A DNA stretch of 64,000 nt from Pochonia chlamydosporia 170 (GCF_001653235.2 NC_035794.1:3596001-3660000), one strand, 5' to 3'; counted from the first letter of the stretch, positions 12,174 through 24,927 are shown. Notes: generated from the sequence alone by a model not told the origin. Made by a program: numbers and translations.

Positions 12174-12365
12174 ATGGGATGCGGCGGATCTAAACCTACC
12201 TATGATAAGGGTAACGCATATGCCCAACCTATGGCCAACGGCACACCAAATCCACAAACTGGCTACAGCGTTGCCCCTCAGGCTCAACAGCAACCCAACA
12301 GGAAGAAAGAAAAGGCAGTGAAGGCAGGCACTGCTGCTGGATTTCTAAGCATGCTAGCTGGGTAG
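12174..12365 (+). CDS. 63-aa protein with N-terminal myristoylation/palmitoylation motif
   Basis: A single exon of 63 aa beginning MGCGGSKP. Gly2 and Ser6 fit the N-myristoyltransferase rule and Cys3 could be palmitoylated, so the product is probably held on the inner face of the plasma membrane or endomembranes. The middle is rich in Gln, Pro and Asn and looks disordered. A Lys/Arg-rich segment (RKKEKAVK, about residues 43-50) near the C-terminus could add electrostatic binding to lipid. The leader just upstream of the ATG is CAA-rich with ACAA, a good fungal start context. No family is recognised. Small size leaves some doubt, but the acylation motif argues for a real gene. Confidence 0.6.
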   Translation: MGCGGSKPTYDKGNAYAQPMANGTPNPQTGYSVAPQAQQQPNRKKEKAVKAGTAAGFLSMLAG

Positions 12366-13935
12366 CAGACACGAGTCAGACTGAGATTCAGCCGGAAGTG
12401 AAGGAGTAGTGAAGGATGGATTTTGAAGATATCTTATGCGCATACGATTATACAATGTATTTGATAAGATTTGAGCTGAGATTATGAGGTTGGGTACATG
12501 TATTCTAGCTTAAACGCCAACCGATAAGCACATTAAAGCGAATCATACTGGAGTGACAGTGACAGAGTACATAGAATCAAGGTCAACGGCCCACAAGCTT
12601 GTCAGATAGCTGATGCAATATCCGAGGACAAAACGCATACCACAGGATACCTAACGGAAGCATTAACCCGAAATCCTTGCCGGCCGTGATTGATGGGCTT
12701 CTTTTCGAAAGCATACGCCATATACCAATAATGTAGGAAGCTAGCGCCCCCTAGTCTTGCGAGGCACTAACGCTCCTTCGCATGAAGCACCCTGCTGGAC
12801 ATGCTTCTGCGGTCATAGCATCTTCCCGAATGATCTGAGCCTAAGCCCTATCCGAGTAGTTTGACCCTGCTAAGGAAGATCGACGGTAGATCGAACGGCA
12901 CGCACGCGCCGAGTGCGATCCTTCCAAACGGAATCTTTCCGAAATACATACTCCCGAACCTGCATCCTAATCCGCAACCACGCCAGAATTGCCGCTGACA
13001 TCAAACTTTCCGAGTCTGTAACGCGGTATGTGCAACCTTGATCGTCACCTGCCAGCTTCTTCGATCGCGCAAGAAGATCCCGTCCCTGAAGGAGTAGTAT
13101 GAGTAAGCCGGCACTACTTACTCAGCCTTCGTAGCTTTTTATATCCATGAAAGACGTCATCGCGATATACAATGCGCTGGGCGGAATCTTCCTCATGCAT
13201 ACGCAAGTCCTGATCTTGTTGACACGTACTGCCTTTGGTGTACTTCTCAAGAGCCGTGTAGAACGTTAGCTTCGTAGGAGATTCTGCAAGCCCACTGGTT
13301 GTAAAATGAAGTGATAAATGGCGAAAGCTTCTTGTTAGCGAAGAAACCAAAACCCTAGGAACTATGATAAGGCAAGTAGTCACTGGCATATTGGGCTCGT
13401 GATCAAGCACTTGATGCTCAGGCGCTTATATTGTAATCGTCAATTCTTTATAGTCTCAGCACCTGATGATGCTTAAATGCATTTCATGGCAAATTCTTCT
13501 TGTTTTATTAGTTGTCTCGCCCACATAACTTGGCTTGGTGCCTCGTCTCACAAACGACAACTGTGGCGCGCCACAATGCATATTCGCGGCCCCCAAGGCT
13601 CACTTCCACATCATGTGTGCCAAGCTGAGCAACAATCTAGTCACACCAACATCCGTTGGATTACCTTTTTGAAGCTGAGAGCCCATCTAGAAATGGTGTT
13701 GCGCATTAGCTGATACACTCGGCCTTGACAACTGCCATGCCGCGACTAATATAAATGTATAAGCTTAGTACAACTAGTCCAATTGCACTTCCAGGTACAA
13801 AGCTAACAGACCGACCAAACGCATGAGTCCATATTCACATTATAAGGAGCGGAAGATAATATCTACCGACATTCCCCTCACCGCAAAAGGAAACCTCAGC
13901 CACGATGCACACTCAAATAGTGCTCCCCACCTCGC
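12366..13935. other. Intergenic, no gene seen
   Basis: 1.57 kb with mixed composition. Open frames at 13114-13410 and 13477-13713 have no domain or splice support. No repeats noticed. Confidence 0.45.
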
Positions 13936-15122
13936 CTAAGAGTTGCTGGGCATCTCCTGTATTTGTCTTTCCTGTCTCAAGATGGGCATTTCATATGCGA
14001 CGGACTGCTCATGGCCCATGTTGTAACCTGGAGAATTCATCGCCGCAGGTGTGGACGTCTGACTTCCGTCAAAAGTGGCCTGGTGCTGGTATCCGGGGGG
14101 ACTTGACATTGGCATGCCAGATACCGTGTTTACCGGCGATTTGGCCACACTAGATCGATTCATACGGTCGTAATTCGGATCGTAACCCTGCATTTGGTCC
14201 AGAGGGGGTGGATGGTATTCGGTGACAACGGCCCGTTGAGCATTGGCATTGTTTTTCCGTTGGCGAAGGATGAGGAAAGCGACTAAGGCTAACATAGCCA
14301 ATGCCCCTAGTTTTGGAAATTAAGGGTCAGTCCAATACGCTCAGTGCAGTTCGATTCATGGTCTTACCAATTCCCCCTACTACGCCGCCAACAATAGCAC
14401 CGACCGGTGTGGACGACGACGACGACGGAGAGGTTGTTGCGACGACAGGCGGGCCGGGAGGCATTGTAGTTGTTCGACTGCCGATGGTAGTCTTTATACC
14501 CGTCTTGTTTAAATAGTAGTAGATGGGCAATGTTTCCGCGGCTGTGCCGCACACTGGCCGAGTGAATCCATGGTACAAGGACCCTGCATATGAGAGAACA
14601 GCACAGGAAGGTAATTGCGGATCGGTACTACTGCCATTGGTATAGTTTCATCATGATGGGTGTCTTTCAGAGCTGGCTTACCAAAACGTCGTGCTATCTG
14701 CACTGGCTACTGAGGCCGGCGACTGGGAGTTATATGGTTGACACGACGTGGCGAGATCACAAACGCCTGTTCCACAACAACCAAGGACCGAGTAAATGGA
14801 ATCGAAGTGACAAGTGTCGCCGCCGAGGCATGACGACCAAGCTGACGACGTTAGTTCCGCTCTAGATGTAGCAGCGGTAGCGTTCCAACGCAGAGTATGA
14901 CTTACGGACGGTGCCAAAGACATATCCGCATAATGTAGAGCCATCACGCTTCATGAGCTCGGGAACGGGAGATCCCGTCAGAGGCGGTGCTGTCACCGCA
15001 GCCGGTAATGGCGGGGCATCGCTCGTACGAGTCTGGTAGATAAGGTTGGCGTTTGCGAGGGTTATTGTATATGTAATGAAAAGCACCGTGGTGCTATAAG
15101 GTTGATGTAGCAGCATATTCAT
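13936..15122 (-). CDS. Mid2-like single-pass membrane glycoprotein
   Basis: Four exons on the complement (14906-15122, 14682-14841, 14368-14630, 13936-14306) join to 336 aa. Introns are 64, 51 and 61 nt. The N-terminus (MNMLLHQPYSTTVLFITY..) is a signal peptide. A Cys-rich ectodomain follows with CGYVFGT, SSCLGGDTCHF and GCCGTGVCD, then a Thr/Ser/Pro-rich stalk, one membrane segment (GAIVGGVVGGIGALAMLALV..., about residues 194-222) and a basic RQRK stop-transfer. The cytoplasmic tail of about 110 residues is rich in Tyr, Pro, Ser, Met and Gln. This layout is typical of fungal Mid2/Wsc-like surface sensors and uncharacterised membrane glycoproteins. The acceptor of intron 2 was chosen because it alone keeps the frame into the transmembrane exon. 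Confidence 0.75.
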
Positions 15123-16232
15123 CACCGTCTTGCCGTCAACTGTAGTTGGGTTATTTACAAGCAGGTTCGGGTCAATGCAGCAGTGCTTGGGTTGGGTACC
15201 AAGAGCACATACTTGTAGGTTCTTGCTGTCTGTGTTTTTGCTTTGTTGGCCGCCTTCCCCAAGGAATAAGGCTTCGTCACAAGTACCGAATGAGGTCCTC
15301 GGCTGAAGTTGGGCACTTTTGGCGTTCAATAACTTGTGTGCTGAGACACAACTTCCAGCTATTATATCGTTCAGCGTGGCTGTTCGGCACTTCATCTGCA
15401 GCCGCCATCCCACGCCACAATGTACATGACTCCCGCCAACATAAGGAACCATCCCCGACGCGGGGACCATAAATATCGTTGCCGAGGCTCATAGACTTTA
15501 TCGTTCACTGTATATTCTCGAGTCTCAAGCTACGTTATCGTTGCCATTCGCCGGCCATGTTGTGTTGTTGAATGTAAACATAGACCACAACTCACTTTGC
15601 GTGATATAGCCAAGGTTGACCATCATATTTATGAACCAAGTCAACCGTTTCCGGCTTGAAAACTAGAGCTAGAGTCCTGCGGCTCGCAAGTACATATGGA
15701 CAACGTGAATGCGAACAAAAACCTGAATTCGCCAACTGCCCTCAAGGCCCCAATCACCAGTAGCAAGGATGAATTTGATGGACTGCAATGGAAACCACTT
15801 TCAGTTATAGTGCATGAATATAAAGGTCAATCGTCAAGATGTCTCGGCAAGAGGTATGTACGAACGGGAGCAAACCAAACCCCACAGCAGCGACTAGGTC
15901 ATTGTGTTGTTATTCTTCCAAGTGGACGGGTTACAAACCTTTACGGCAGTGATTGGAGCAAAGTTCATTGGACACACGAAAGGCATTCTTATTTTGTAAC
16001 AAAGCACAAGGATAGTTTTGATCTCGGGTACAAATGAGCTCTGTTACCGTCAAAAATTGTTGAATGTGCAAAACCCGCCACCTTTGAGTGGTAAGCAAGC
16101 AAATACAACTTGTCTTTCCCTCAGATCCTTCCGCAACGGTGAACATCATTCCATCTCAGTTTCCATGGCACGGCTGATTTTCTGATGCCTTTTGGTCCCC
16201 ATACAGCCAAGGCACTGAAACGTCACACATAT
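15123..16232. other. Intergenic, no gene seen
   Basis: 1.1 kb. Contains the upstream region of the Mid2-like gene. A 113-codon plus-strand frame (15696-16037) is open but shows no recognisable protein features. Confidence 0.4.
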
Positions 16233-16849
16233 TCAAATCTTGATTTCAGTAATCCCTACCGCTCGCAATGCCGTCAAACGATCCTGCGACGAGCCAACCT
16301 GCTGAATCTTGCCTGTGCAACGATCCAGATACAGCCAATCCGTGCCATTGTAGGTAACAGGCGTTCCCTCTGGTACATTCCTACATTTGAAGTATCAAAA
16401 CACGTCAGCGTTAACCGTTTCGAAAGTTCAACAGCCTCCAGCTTGGGCGTCACTTACACTGGGATGGTCATCTTGTCAGGTGGCCCAGTAATTGCATTCA
16501 AAGCCCACCGAAATACAACATTATACCCGTCACCGGCAGTGTTCCGGACATCAATTTGGTATTGATTCCATCCTTCGCGCGCCCTCTTCATAAATCTTAT
16601 AAATTGAGTGGAATTTGTGATGCTGATGGCTATGGTACCTTTGGGCGAAGGCAGTCGGTCTTGGTAAAAGGTGACATCGGGAGTGAAGGTTTTGTTTTCA
16701 AGACTAAAGTCTCCATTCCAAGTGTCAATGTAGTTCTTTGCAGCTTGATATAGAACTTGAGGGGAGACAACGTCGCATGGTAGAGCCGCGGAAGCAGATG
16801 TGGCAAAGGTTGCAATGGTCGCTGCCAAGAGGAAGTTGAGTCCGAGCAT
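16233..16849 (-). CDS. Secreted SnoaL/NTF2-like fold protein
   Basis: Exons 16458-16849 and 16233-16380 (complement) join over a 77-nt intron (GTAAGT/ATGTAG) to 179 aa. Residues 1-21 are a signal peptide (MLGLNFLLAATIATFATSASA). The mature part shows the NTF2/SnoaL pattern: an initial helix (YQAAKNYIDTWNGDF), the F-T-P-D-V-T-F-Y strand, a middle helix and FRW...G strands. Fungal secreted members of this fold are common and mostly uncharacterised; some are cyclases or ligand binders in secondary metabolism, others are host-induced. The motif view supports the fold only, so no substrate can be named. Confidence 0.7.
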
Positions 16850-17402
16850 TGTGTTGGTTGAAGTGGTGGTGGCTTTAAATTTGTGAGAAGTAACAATATC
16901 TAGTTGAAGATGCTTCGAAATAGGTTCGTCGGATACAGATCAAAGGACACGGCTACCACAGAGAGGGTAGACACCGTTTATGTACACAATATCGCAATAG
17001 TGCTAATCATTTGGAGTTAAATCGTCTCTACCTAACTCGAAGGCTGCACCATAACGTGCTGCTAACCCAGACGGACAGTCCAGAAAGCAAGTTGACAAAA
17101 AGAATTGTGAAGTCTCAGTCCGGGTTGCACAACCCGTGGACTAGAAATCGTCACTCGTGACGGGTCAACATGCGCAGAGAACTGTATTTGGAATAACGGG
17201 ATGGCGCACTGCTTCCTATCTGCCTTGATGAACCAACACTCCTGTGGCACCGTATTATCATGATGTCTTACACGGTGGTTTTGGCCATATTCCTAAAGAT
17301 TCAGTAGTCCGCTACATAGTTCACACCTATGAATAATAAAAGTTGACACACAAGTAACACACTGGGAAGTTAGCTCAACTCATTTATACTTGTCATGCCA
17401 CT
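16850..17402. other. Divergent promoter region, no gene seen
   Basis: 553 bp between the start of the SnoaL-like gene and the small secreted protein on the other strand. It should carry both promoters. No clear element is identifiable. Confidence 0.4.
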
Positions 17403-17761
17403 ATGGCTAAACTTTTGCTAGTATTGGCGGCGTGGATTATCTCTGCCGGTAAGCTTCGGAATGAGCTTAACTTCCCACGGTCTGTATCCATTCATGAGCC
17501 AGTTTAGAAGACCTTCAGCAAGCAAACAGGTCGGTGACGTTCACCGTTGGCAGGCAACGTGTCTCACTCATTTGTACGACTCATTGTACGACTCACTGTG
17601 CTGACGTCTCAGGAATGTTGCCGCCGTTGGTCTACGTAGCCTGCTGTGATGACGGCGATGACGGTGACGTGACTCCAGGCCAACGACGTTGCAGCGCCAG
17701 GCGGGGGTTCTCAGACCTGTTTCAGTATCATAAACCAGATCTGGCCTTCGATGAGGAATAA
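17403..17761 (+). CDS. Small secreted cysteine-rich protein with TTHC repeat
   Basis: Exons 17403-17448 and 17508-17761 join over a 59-nt intron (GTAAGC donor, AGTTTAG acceptor) to 99 aa. The short first exon encodes almost exactly a signal peptide (MAKLLLVLAAWIISAG). The mature chain contains a direct repeat, C-TTHC-TTHC, then a C-C pair, an Asp/Gly run (DDGDDGD) and one more Cys: six cysteines in all. His/Cys clustering of this kind can bind metal, which is inference. An exon break just after the signal peptide is common in fungal secreted-effector genes. Unrecognised family; the splice and secretion signals together make the gene believable. Confidence 0.6.
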
Positions 17762-18481
17762 GGATAGATAATTGAAGTAAGTAATTGAAGTATCACCAAG
17801 CTCGTCGTTGTGTGGTAAGTTGTCTCAAGTTCTTGACATTGAGATATGTCATCACTGTGGTACGCGATGCAGCCAACTGCTTCTCTACATGAGCATATAT
17901 CACGTAATTTACGACTCCTCATATCCAACTTGTCGAAGTTCATGTTCGAAGTATTCACCGACTGCACATTACATTGAGCGTATGGCTGACAAGGCCCGTA
18001 TGTAATTTCAGGAATCATCACACCCTGCATCTGATAACTACCGTGCGAAGTAATAAAAGTTTTGCTCTTATTCATTAAATCAATCATCAACACGCCATTA
18101 GTAGTGTTTCCCTAACGATTTTTAACCATACCACAACTCACATTTGGCAGAACAGTATCAACATACAAGATATGCGAAAACAAGTATGGGTTTTTGAGAA
18201 CTATCCAGATCTCATTTATTACGATGACGATTAGCATGGACTGACGTCCACCAGTAACTTCCTTTGCGCCGTTTACTTCCCTTTTGCACACACTAACTAT
18301 TTTTAGATGGCTCGCAAATTGCAGACGCAAGAAGCTAATGCTGCAGCCACAACCGATCCGATCCATAATCATGATCCCGCAGCGGGGAACAACACCACAC
18401 ATGGACATCTCCATCTCACTTCACCCTCTCCAAAACAACGAACACCGTCACAACATACCCAACTTTCCCATCAATCACAAA
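17762..18481. other. Intergenic, no gene seen
   Basis: 720 bp. The upstream part of the next reading frame (18284-18481) is open and in frame, but its translation lacks conservation signs, so it is treated as leader. Confidence 0.4.
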
Positions 18482-19838
18482 ATGCCAGACCAACCGACCT
18501 TTTACGATCCCACCTCTCCCAACGAACAAGCTCCTCCCCTCCCATCCGCCCCCCTCCAACAACTCACACCCCAAACCGTCCTCCAACCACCACTCTCCCG
18601 CCGCGGCACGGGCCCAGGTCTCATCCTCCTTCTCCCTCCAAATATAGACCCAAGCACACGCCCTGAAAAGCCACTAGATCCGGAACCCGTTCAAAAATGG
18701 GCAGAAGAGGGCTTCACAGTCGTTGGCATCACAGGCACATCTGACATGGTCCCTCTCATCACAGACGCAGTGGACATTATTAAAACGCACGAGAACGTCA
18801 ACATTAAGGATAAAATCGGGATTATAGCGTATGAATGCCCCAAGGATCTGTCCACATCTCAATTACCGCCTGAAATTGTCTGCGTGGCTGCATTCACAGA
18901 ACCAACCACTGTGCACCTCCCGACATACTTCCACACATCTACACAGGATTATAACAAGACACGCAATGTAACAGTGTCAACATACCCAAATGTTAAACAG
19001 CACTTCGTACTGCCTAACTCGAGCAGTTATGATCCGCCCTCTGCCAACATCGCACATACCCGGAATCTCGTATTTCTCAAGAAACACATTGGCGGACCAG
19101 AGTTTGACATTGAAGCTATATGGGAAGAACACACATATTGGGAATTTGAGAGAAGAAGCGTAGCACAAACCATGGCTACAATGGTTGTAAGTATGTCTCT
19201 GACAATTCAACAACAACAACTGCTGAACCCTTAGGCCGAGCCATATGTGAACCATGTCCCAACAGTAAGTTACACTCTTCCAAGATAAGCAGCCGCTAAT
19301 TCCACAGATGACGGGCGGCATGGGACGCAAAGCCCTCACAAAATTTTACAGAGACCACTTTATTTTCTGGTATTTACGCTCTCACATACCCCCATGAACA
19401 ATCTCTAACAACACAGTAATCCACCCGATACGGCTCTACAACCCATTTCCCGAACCGTAGGCCAAGACAGAGTCGTCGGTAAGTCTTTCCCTCACGTCAC
19501 ACTCACCACATACTAATAATGTAGATGAATTCATCTTCTCGTGTACTCACACGTCTCACATACCGTGGCTACTGCCCAATATCCCCCCCACAAACGTCAA
19601 GCTCGCCATTCCTATGCTGGGCGTCATCAACGTCCGTGGGGATAGACTGTATCACGAGCATATCTGGTGGGACCAGGGGACTGCGCTTCGGCAGGCGGGT
19701 TTGCTACCTACGCATTTACCTGGACCTGATGGGCGGATGTTGCGACTTCCTGTTGCGGGGGTAGAGTGTGCGAGACTGTTGGTAGATGAGACGGATGGGA
19801 AGAGTAACGAGATGATTGAGGGGGAGATTGGCTATTGA
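18482..19838 (+). CDS. Dienelactone hydrolase-like / SnoaL-like two-domain protein
   Basis: Five exons (18482-19186, 19235-19264, 19308-19369, 19417-19478, 19525-19838) join to 390 aa; the three short central exons each keep the frame. The N-terminal part (about 40-235) resembles the dienelactone-hydrolase alpha/beta fold (GPGLILLLP, WAEEGFTVVGIT, DKIGIIAYECP), although the usual nucleophile elbow with Cys is modified here (AYECP in place of GFCxG). The C-terminal part (about 245-390), with a KFYRDHFIF helix, ISRTVGQDRVVDEFIF and HEHIWWDQGTALRQAGLLP, is a SnoaL-like carboxymethylenebutenolidase-associated domain. This fusion is widespread in ascomycetes and is thought to act in aromatic or lactone catabolism. 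It ends 147 bp from the convergent CorA-like gene. Confidence 0.78.
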
Positions 19839-19985
19839 AACTGATCCTTATGAAGCTTCAGTGCTTGAACATCCATCATCCTGAGTGGAAGTCGGCATGC
19901 TTCACCAGATCTGTCATCCCCAGCCATAATTCCGCAAAAACAATGTCATATTCAACCAAGGACACGCTCGCTCCATGCACATCCA

Positions 19986-22900
19986 TCAGCCCTTGCTCTT
20001 CCTCTCCCTCCCACTCACCGTCCCCGTCTCACCAACCCAAACCCTCCGCCTATTCACCACCGGAATCCTATACCCCCTATCCCTCTCTGGCCGATTCCTC
20101 TCCCAGAAATCACTCGCCTCCGTCTCCAACCTCCTCCTCCTCCTCGTGCCCTCCCTCTCCTCCCCACCCCTCCGCCACCTCATCCTGCCCCCCAAATCAA
20201 CCGCCTTGATGACCACGGGCGCACAAACCTCAAAGTACATCCACCGCGCGACATGTCTATACCGCTTGTCCAACCACCTGAAGAACCGACGAGCACTCGT
20301 ACTAAACGCAATCACCAGACTCGCAAGCACCAAAAACGCACTAGAAGGAAGGGCAATAGACCCTATCGTTTTCAGGGACAGGTTATTCTCGCCGCCCCAT
20401 TCCTGGGTATTCATCCCAAACAGACCCGTGAAGAAGGTCAGCGGCAGGAAAATCACCGTAAAGGTCGTGAAGATCATGACGCTGCGCGACTGGGCGCTAG
20501 CCAGATCAGCATGCAGTCTGCTCAGACGGACCTCGTCGACTTGGGCTTGCCGCTGGACCATTTGCAGTAGTTTGTCGTAGTCGTCCCGTGTAGACCGTAC
20601 ACGTTGAATCATTTCATTCGCTTGCTGTGCGTATTCGCGGAGGCGTTTCAGCGCTTCGGAGAGAAAGGAGCGTCCATTGACGGTTTGTTCACGCAGTTCC
20701 GGGCGATTGTAGATGGAGTGCATTGATATAATTACTTTGGACTGCCTTTCAAAGAGGTGTAACAGTGTCTGCAGCTCGTCTTCAATGTCGCGCAGTTCAA
20801 GGAGTGCGGATGTGTTGTCGCGGTTTTCGCGTTCGGCGCGTTGACCTTCTTCCTTGTGGCGCTTGCGGATGTTGCGGGCGCCGTTTTCGACGGGCTCATA
20901 GTCGAATGCTTTGTCGCGAAAGCCTTCTGAGCGGAATTCTTTGAGTGATGAGGTCAGGCGTTCGGTCTGGACGGTTAGTACTGACTGTCTTGAGGGAGGG
21001 CGGTGGACTTACAAGCACGCTGATGGCTTCTTCAAAGATTCGGAATACTTCGAGATCTGGGTGCGATGATCGATCGAGCAGCACGCTGATTGCGTGTAGG
21101 GCAGCAAGGGCAGCTAGATCAAGCGCATTCTCGCACTGCCGTGTGAGATCAACATTGACTTCGTTGAAGATACTATCTCGCAGATCGGCCTGCTGATACA
21201 ACGGTCCTTCAATGGGGTCACTCTCCCGTTTAGGGAAGAAAGATATCACCGTATCTAGAAATATTAGCATCTCAACAACTTAAAAGATCAGGAAACTCAC
21301 GAGACTGAATCACCCACAGCCACAACTGGTCCACCATCAAAACATTCCCATTCAACACCCTGTCCTCCTCATCGCCAGGATCTCGCCCCAAAAGTCGTTC
21401 CCTCCAACTACTCCCCGAACTGCGCTCACTCCCACCACTCTCAGAAGCAGCCACATTACTCGAGCCTTGCTTGCTGAGCACAAACCCCTTGGGGTCAATA
21501 GCAGGCGTTCGTTCCTTGGTGAGCTTGTACAGCATCTGATCGTCATCGCGCGACCGTGTATCACGCAAAGACGGGTACCTATACTGATCGAGTGTACGAC
21601 GACAATTAATGGGTGGATCGTGCCCGAGATACTCCCAGACGACTTGAAGCTCCAGTGAGTCCGACTTCGCAACCACTTCCGGAACGGGATGCGCTCTGCC
21701 CTGAGAGAGTCGTTGGATGATAGTATCCCGGCGTCGAATCAGGCGCTTGTACGAGTCAAAGTGCAGATATGGCAGAAATAAGCATGTATATGTAGAATCG
21801 GCGCTTCGAATAGGCGGAGATAGCGACTGGTGTCCAACAGACCGGTTTCGCGGAGACACTACCACATCAGCACCCGTTTATATCACAACATTAATCAACT
21901 TACAAGTCCTAGGAGCAGAAAAGTAGCATCCCGGTTTCGCATAATACGCATAATGCTGCGCATGCCTCCCCCTCGTATGCTTCGTCATCCAAAAGTCCTG
22001 CCCGTATAACGACGAATAATCCTTCTTATACGACACCTCGAGCGTCTGCAGCACACTCTGCGAAACATCAGTCAAAATATACTCATTTTCCGCAACGCAC
22101 ATTAGACTCACCTTGACCCAAGTCGGATTATTAAACGGCACATGCACCCACACAAACTTCCTACTCTTCACATCCGGCTTCACAAACGCCATGGGCACCT
22201 CATCCACGATAACCGTCTCACTCACCCCCTTCTCATCCTTGACTGCCCGTCGGATAGCCACCACCGCGTCCGGCAGCCTCGGCGACTCGAGATCCTCGCC
22301 ATCACTGCCAAGAACGTCTCCCATCGCGCTACGACTGCGCTGCGAAAACGGCGGAAAATCTCTATACTCGAAGCGAGATCCGTCGCTGCCCAGACTAAAC
22401 GAACGGCTTATAGAGCGACCCATGCGGCCGCGGAGCGGTGGCGAGAGTCGATCAACCGCGAGGTCTTGTTCGAAATCGGCACGTACCAACGGCGACGCAT
22501 GACGCATAGGACTCGACTTTGGTGATAGTGCGCGTGAGGGCGGCGTAATTGGACCAAGGGGCGTAGTCACCGGTGCAGAATGCGGCACCTGTCTATGAGA
22601 ATCAACAGGTCGAAATACCGGCGACGCAGGGGACGTTATAAACCCAGCACTAGACAACGTATCCTGTATGCCGAGGGCGTTCTTGACCGTCAATGGATCC
22701 GGCGCCGTGACGGGTAAAGGCGTAGGCGCAGCATTGCTCTTCGACATGAGGGACGTCCTGCCGCGATGCCTCAGAAACCTGCCCTCGTCCGGACTCCCCT
22801 CCACCTCGTTCAACCGCTCACTCAAACACTCATCAGGCCCTTTATTCAGAAACTCCCTCAGCGGTAATCTCGTGCTCCACGCCCGCACGGTCGGACACTC

Positions 22901-24161
22901 ATTCTCCTCCCCTTCCTGGTGCTGGCTCACCGGCGGATCGTCAAAGAACCCATGAACCTCGACATTAACCTTCTGATCGAGCCCCAGCTTCCACGGGCCG
23001 GTGACTGCCCCCTCCGTAACATTCACATCGGCATGGTGAATCTGATGAGACAGCTGTTTCAGGAATAAATGCAATGTGTGTACATTATGTCGTCCAAAGG
23101 ACGCAATGTTCGCATGGTCGCTCTGCAGGGGGAAGATGCGCTCCTGTCGCATCCCCAGGATAGCAGACTTGATGGACGTCAGGGGCGCCGTGAAATACAC
23201 GTCCCGAGCGTCGGAGGAATTTGTGCTTCCCCCCGAGAGACGCGAGTCGATGGTTTCGTAAAACGTCCATACCTGCAGGTCGTTGGATACTGCTTTGAAG
23301 TCCTCGTCAATATGGATGAGAAAGCTGTTGCCCACGCGCAGGTCATCCGTTACAGAACTGGGCAGCGGTGCAGAGAGCTGTAGCAAAGACTGGATACTAC
23401 ATGCGAGACTGGGCATGGAAAAGTAACTGGACCCCTGGTGAGGCGTTCCTAATTCCAGTTAGCAATATAAACACAAGTCGAACAGATTCAAACTCACCGA
23501 AAAACGCAATGCCATAACACTCCCTCAAGATATTCTCATACCTCGCATCCCTACCGGCCTTTACAAGCGCCAATTTCACCACCATCCCCCCAACACTATG
23601 CCCAATAAACACCACCGGCCTCTCCTGATCCTCCAGCTCCCTCAAATGCTGTAAGTCCTGTAACAGCGCATCGGCAAGCGTGCTCAGCGTCGTGCCATCC
23701 TCCACGCCAGGATGCTCATACAGCAATATACGCGCCTTGTCTGCCTCCCGTCGTATTCCCTGCCTCACCCACGACGGTGACGGCCGCTCACTCTCATCCT
23801 TCACCTCCGCATCTCTCATGGACAGCGCGCCGTAGTAACGACTCATAAGCCCATCGCGGTTCCAGCTGCGTAACGGATGCCCACCGGGACACGGCACGGC
23901 GACAATATCCACCGTGGTCTTGTCATGAGTGAGTTGGCCGGGGGGGTCGATTGTGAAGCGCGGCTGCGGATCATTCTGCACGAGTGGTTCGTGTTTGAGG
24001 TCCGAATCAGAAGTAGATGAGGTTTGGGAGGGCGGCGACAACGGCTGCGGCGATTGTAAGGATGCTCCATCACGGGTAAGATTCGGCGGACTTCCAGGGT
24101 TGACGGCGAGAGATGAAGAGTCTCGAGCGATGGTGGGAGAAGTCGCTGAGCGGGAGAGCAT
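19986..24161 (-). CDS. Serine-esterase-like / CorA-like Mg2+ transporter fusion protein
   Basis: Five exons on the complement (23498-24161, 21904-23448, 21301-21858, 21013-21254, 19986-20966) join to 1,329 aa. Residues about 80-290 form a DUF676/PGAP1-type alpha/beta hydrolase with GHSVGG (nucleophile Ser189) followed by FFGTPHQG. A long Ser/Pro-rich disordered region (about 400-620) follows. The C-terminal third has the CorA layout: a long helical region, then FTVIFLPLTFFTGLFGMN (GMN at about 1187-1189) and a second membrane segment. In CorA the GMN loop selects Mg2+. Fungi have many CorA-like proteins with extra N-terminal domains, often NACHT or ankyrin. The second intron is only 45 nt. 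A membrane channel with a lipase-like or protein-contact head is the likely design. Confidence 0.83.
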
Positions 24162-24927
24162 TTTGCTTGCGTGTGATGCTCATAGTCCGCAGGTGAGTGT
24201 TTTTAAAAATTCAATCAAACAAAATAAAGTATAATGAGAAGAAGCTCTAAAATTATGTCAGTAAATATATCACCGACTCTTACAACCTCGCTTCCATTCA
24301 TCATCACCTGCCTACAGCTCCATCACGCATCAAGTCACGACCCTCCATTTCACTCTCACAGCGGAACCCCAAATCACCTCCCTAACCACGACGACCTTGG
24401 TTCATGCATATTTCACCTCCGAAAGCAACCCCAAATAGCCCGTGATTTAAACCAAGTCCATCGTATTTTGAAAAGAGTCCCGCTGTAAGCCCTGTTCGTC
24501 GGCCGTCTACCTTGTTGCAGCGGTGCAGAGAGCTCATGTGAGATGTGGTCGCCACCGCGTGATGCTCGTGATGGGGGGCGCGTGGCCTCCAACCCTGTGA
24601 CCTGGGCTAGGTACTACCACCACGGAAACTGCAATTTATATTGCAAATATATTTAGGCTCCCTTTTAGTCGTATTTATTTACAGCCAATGCATCTGTTGA
24701 ATCTATAGACTTTCGCAAATGTGACTGCCAAAGCACCCACTGCCACAATAGATTCCCAAGCCGCTCAAGTCTGCATTCAAATATCCGCCCCAAGTTGACC
24801 AGTACTCCGTAATTCCTGTGCAAATAGGCATAATAACAGTATGCATCAAACACCCAGGTCTGCCGCCAAAGATCGCAATGCTCGTGCACCCTACCATGTC
24901 CCAAATGATTCCCAAGTGTCCCTAACC
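24162..24927. other. Intergenic, no gene seen
   Basis: 766 bp: promoter of the CorA-like gene (AT- and A-rich just upstream of its ATG) and 3' flank of the next minus-strand gene. No other feature. Confidence 0.45.

Noticed and set aside
15696..16037. 113-codon plus-strand ORF
   Set aside because: No domain, signal, intron or neighbour support; composition typical of non-coding DNA here.
18284..18481. Upstream extension of the dienelactone hydrolase-like protein
   Set aside because: In frame, but the residues are unlike the family and the start at 18482 fits usual protein length.
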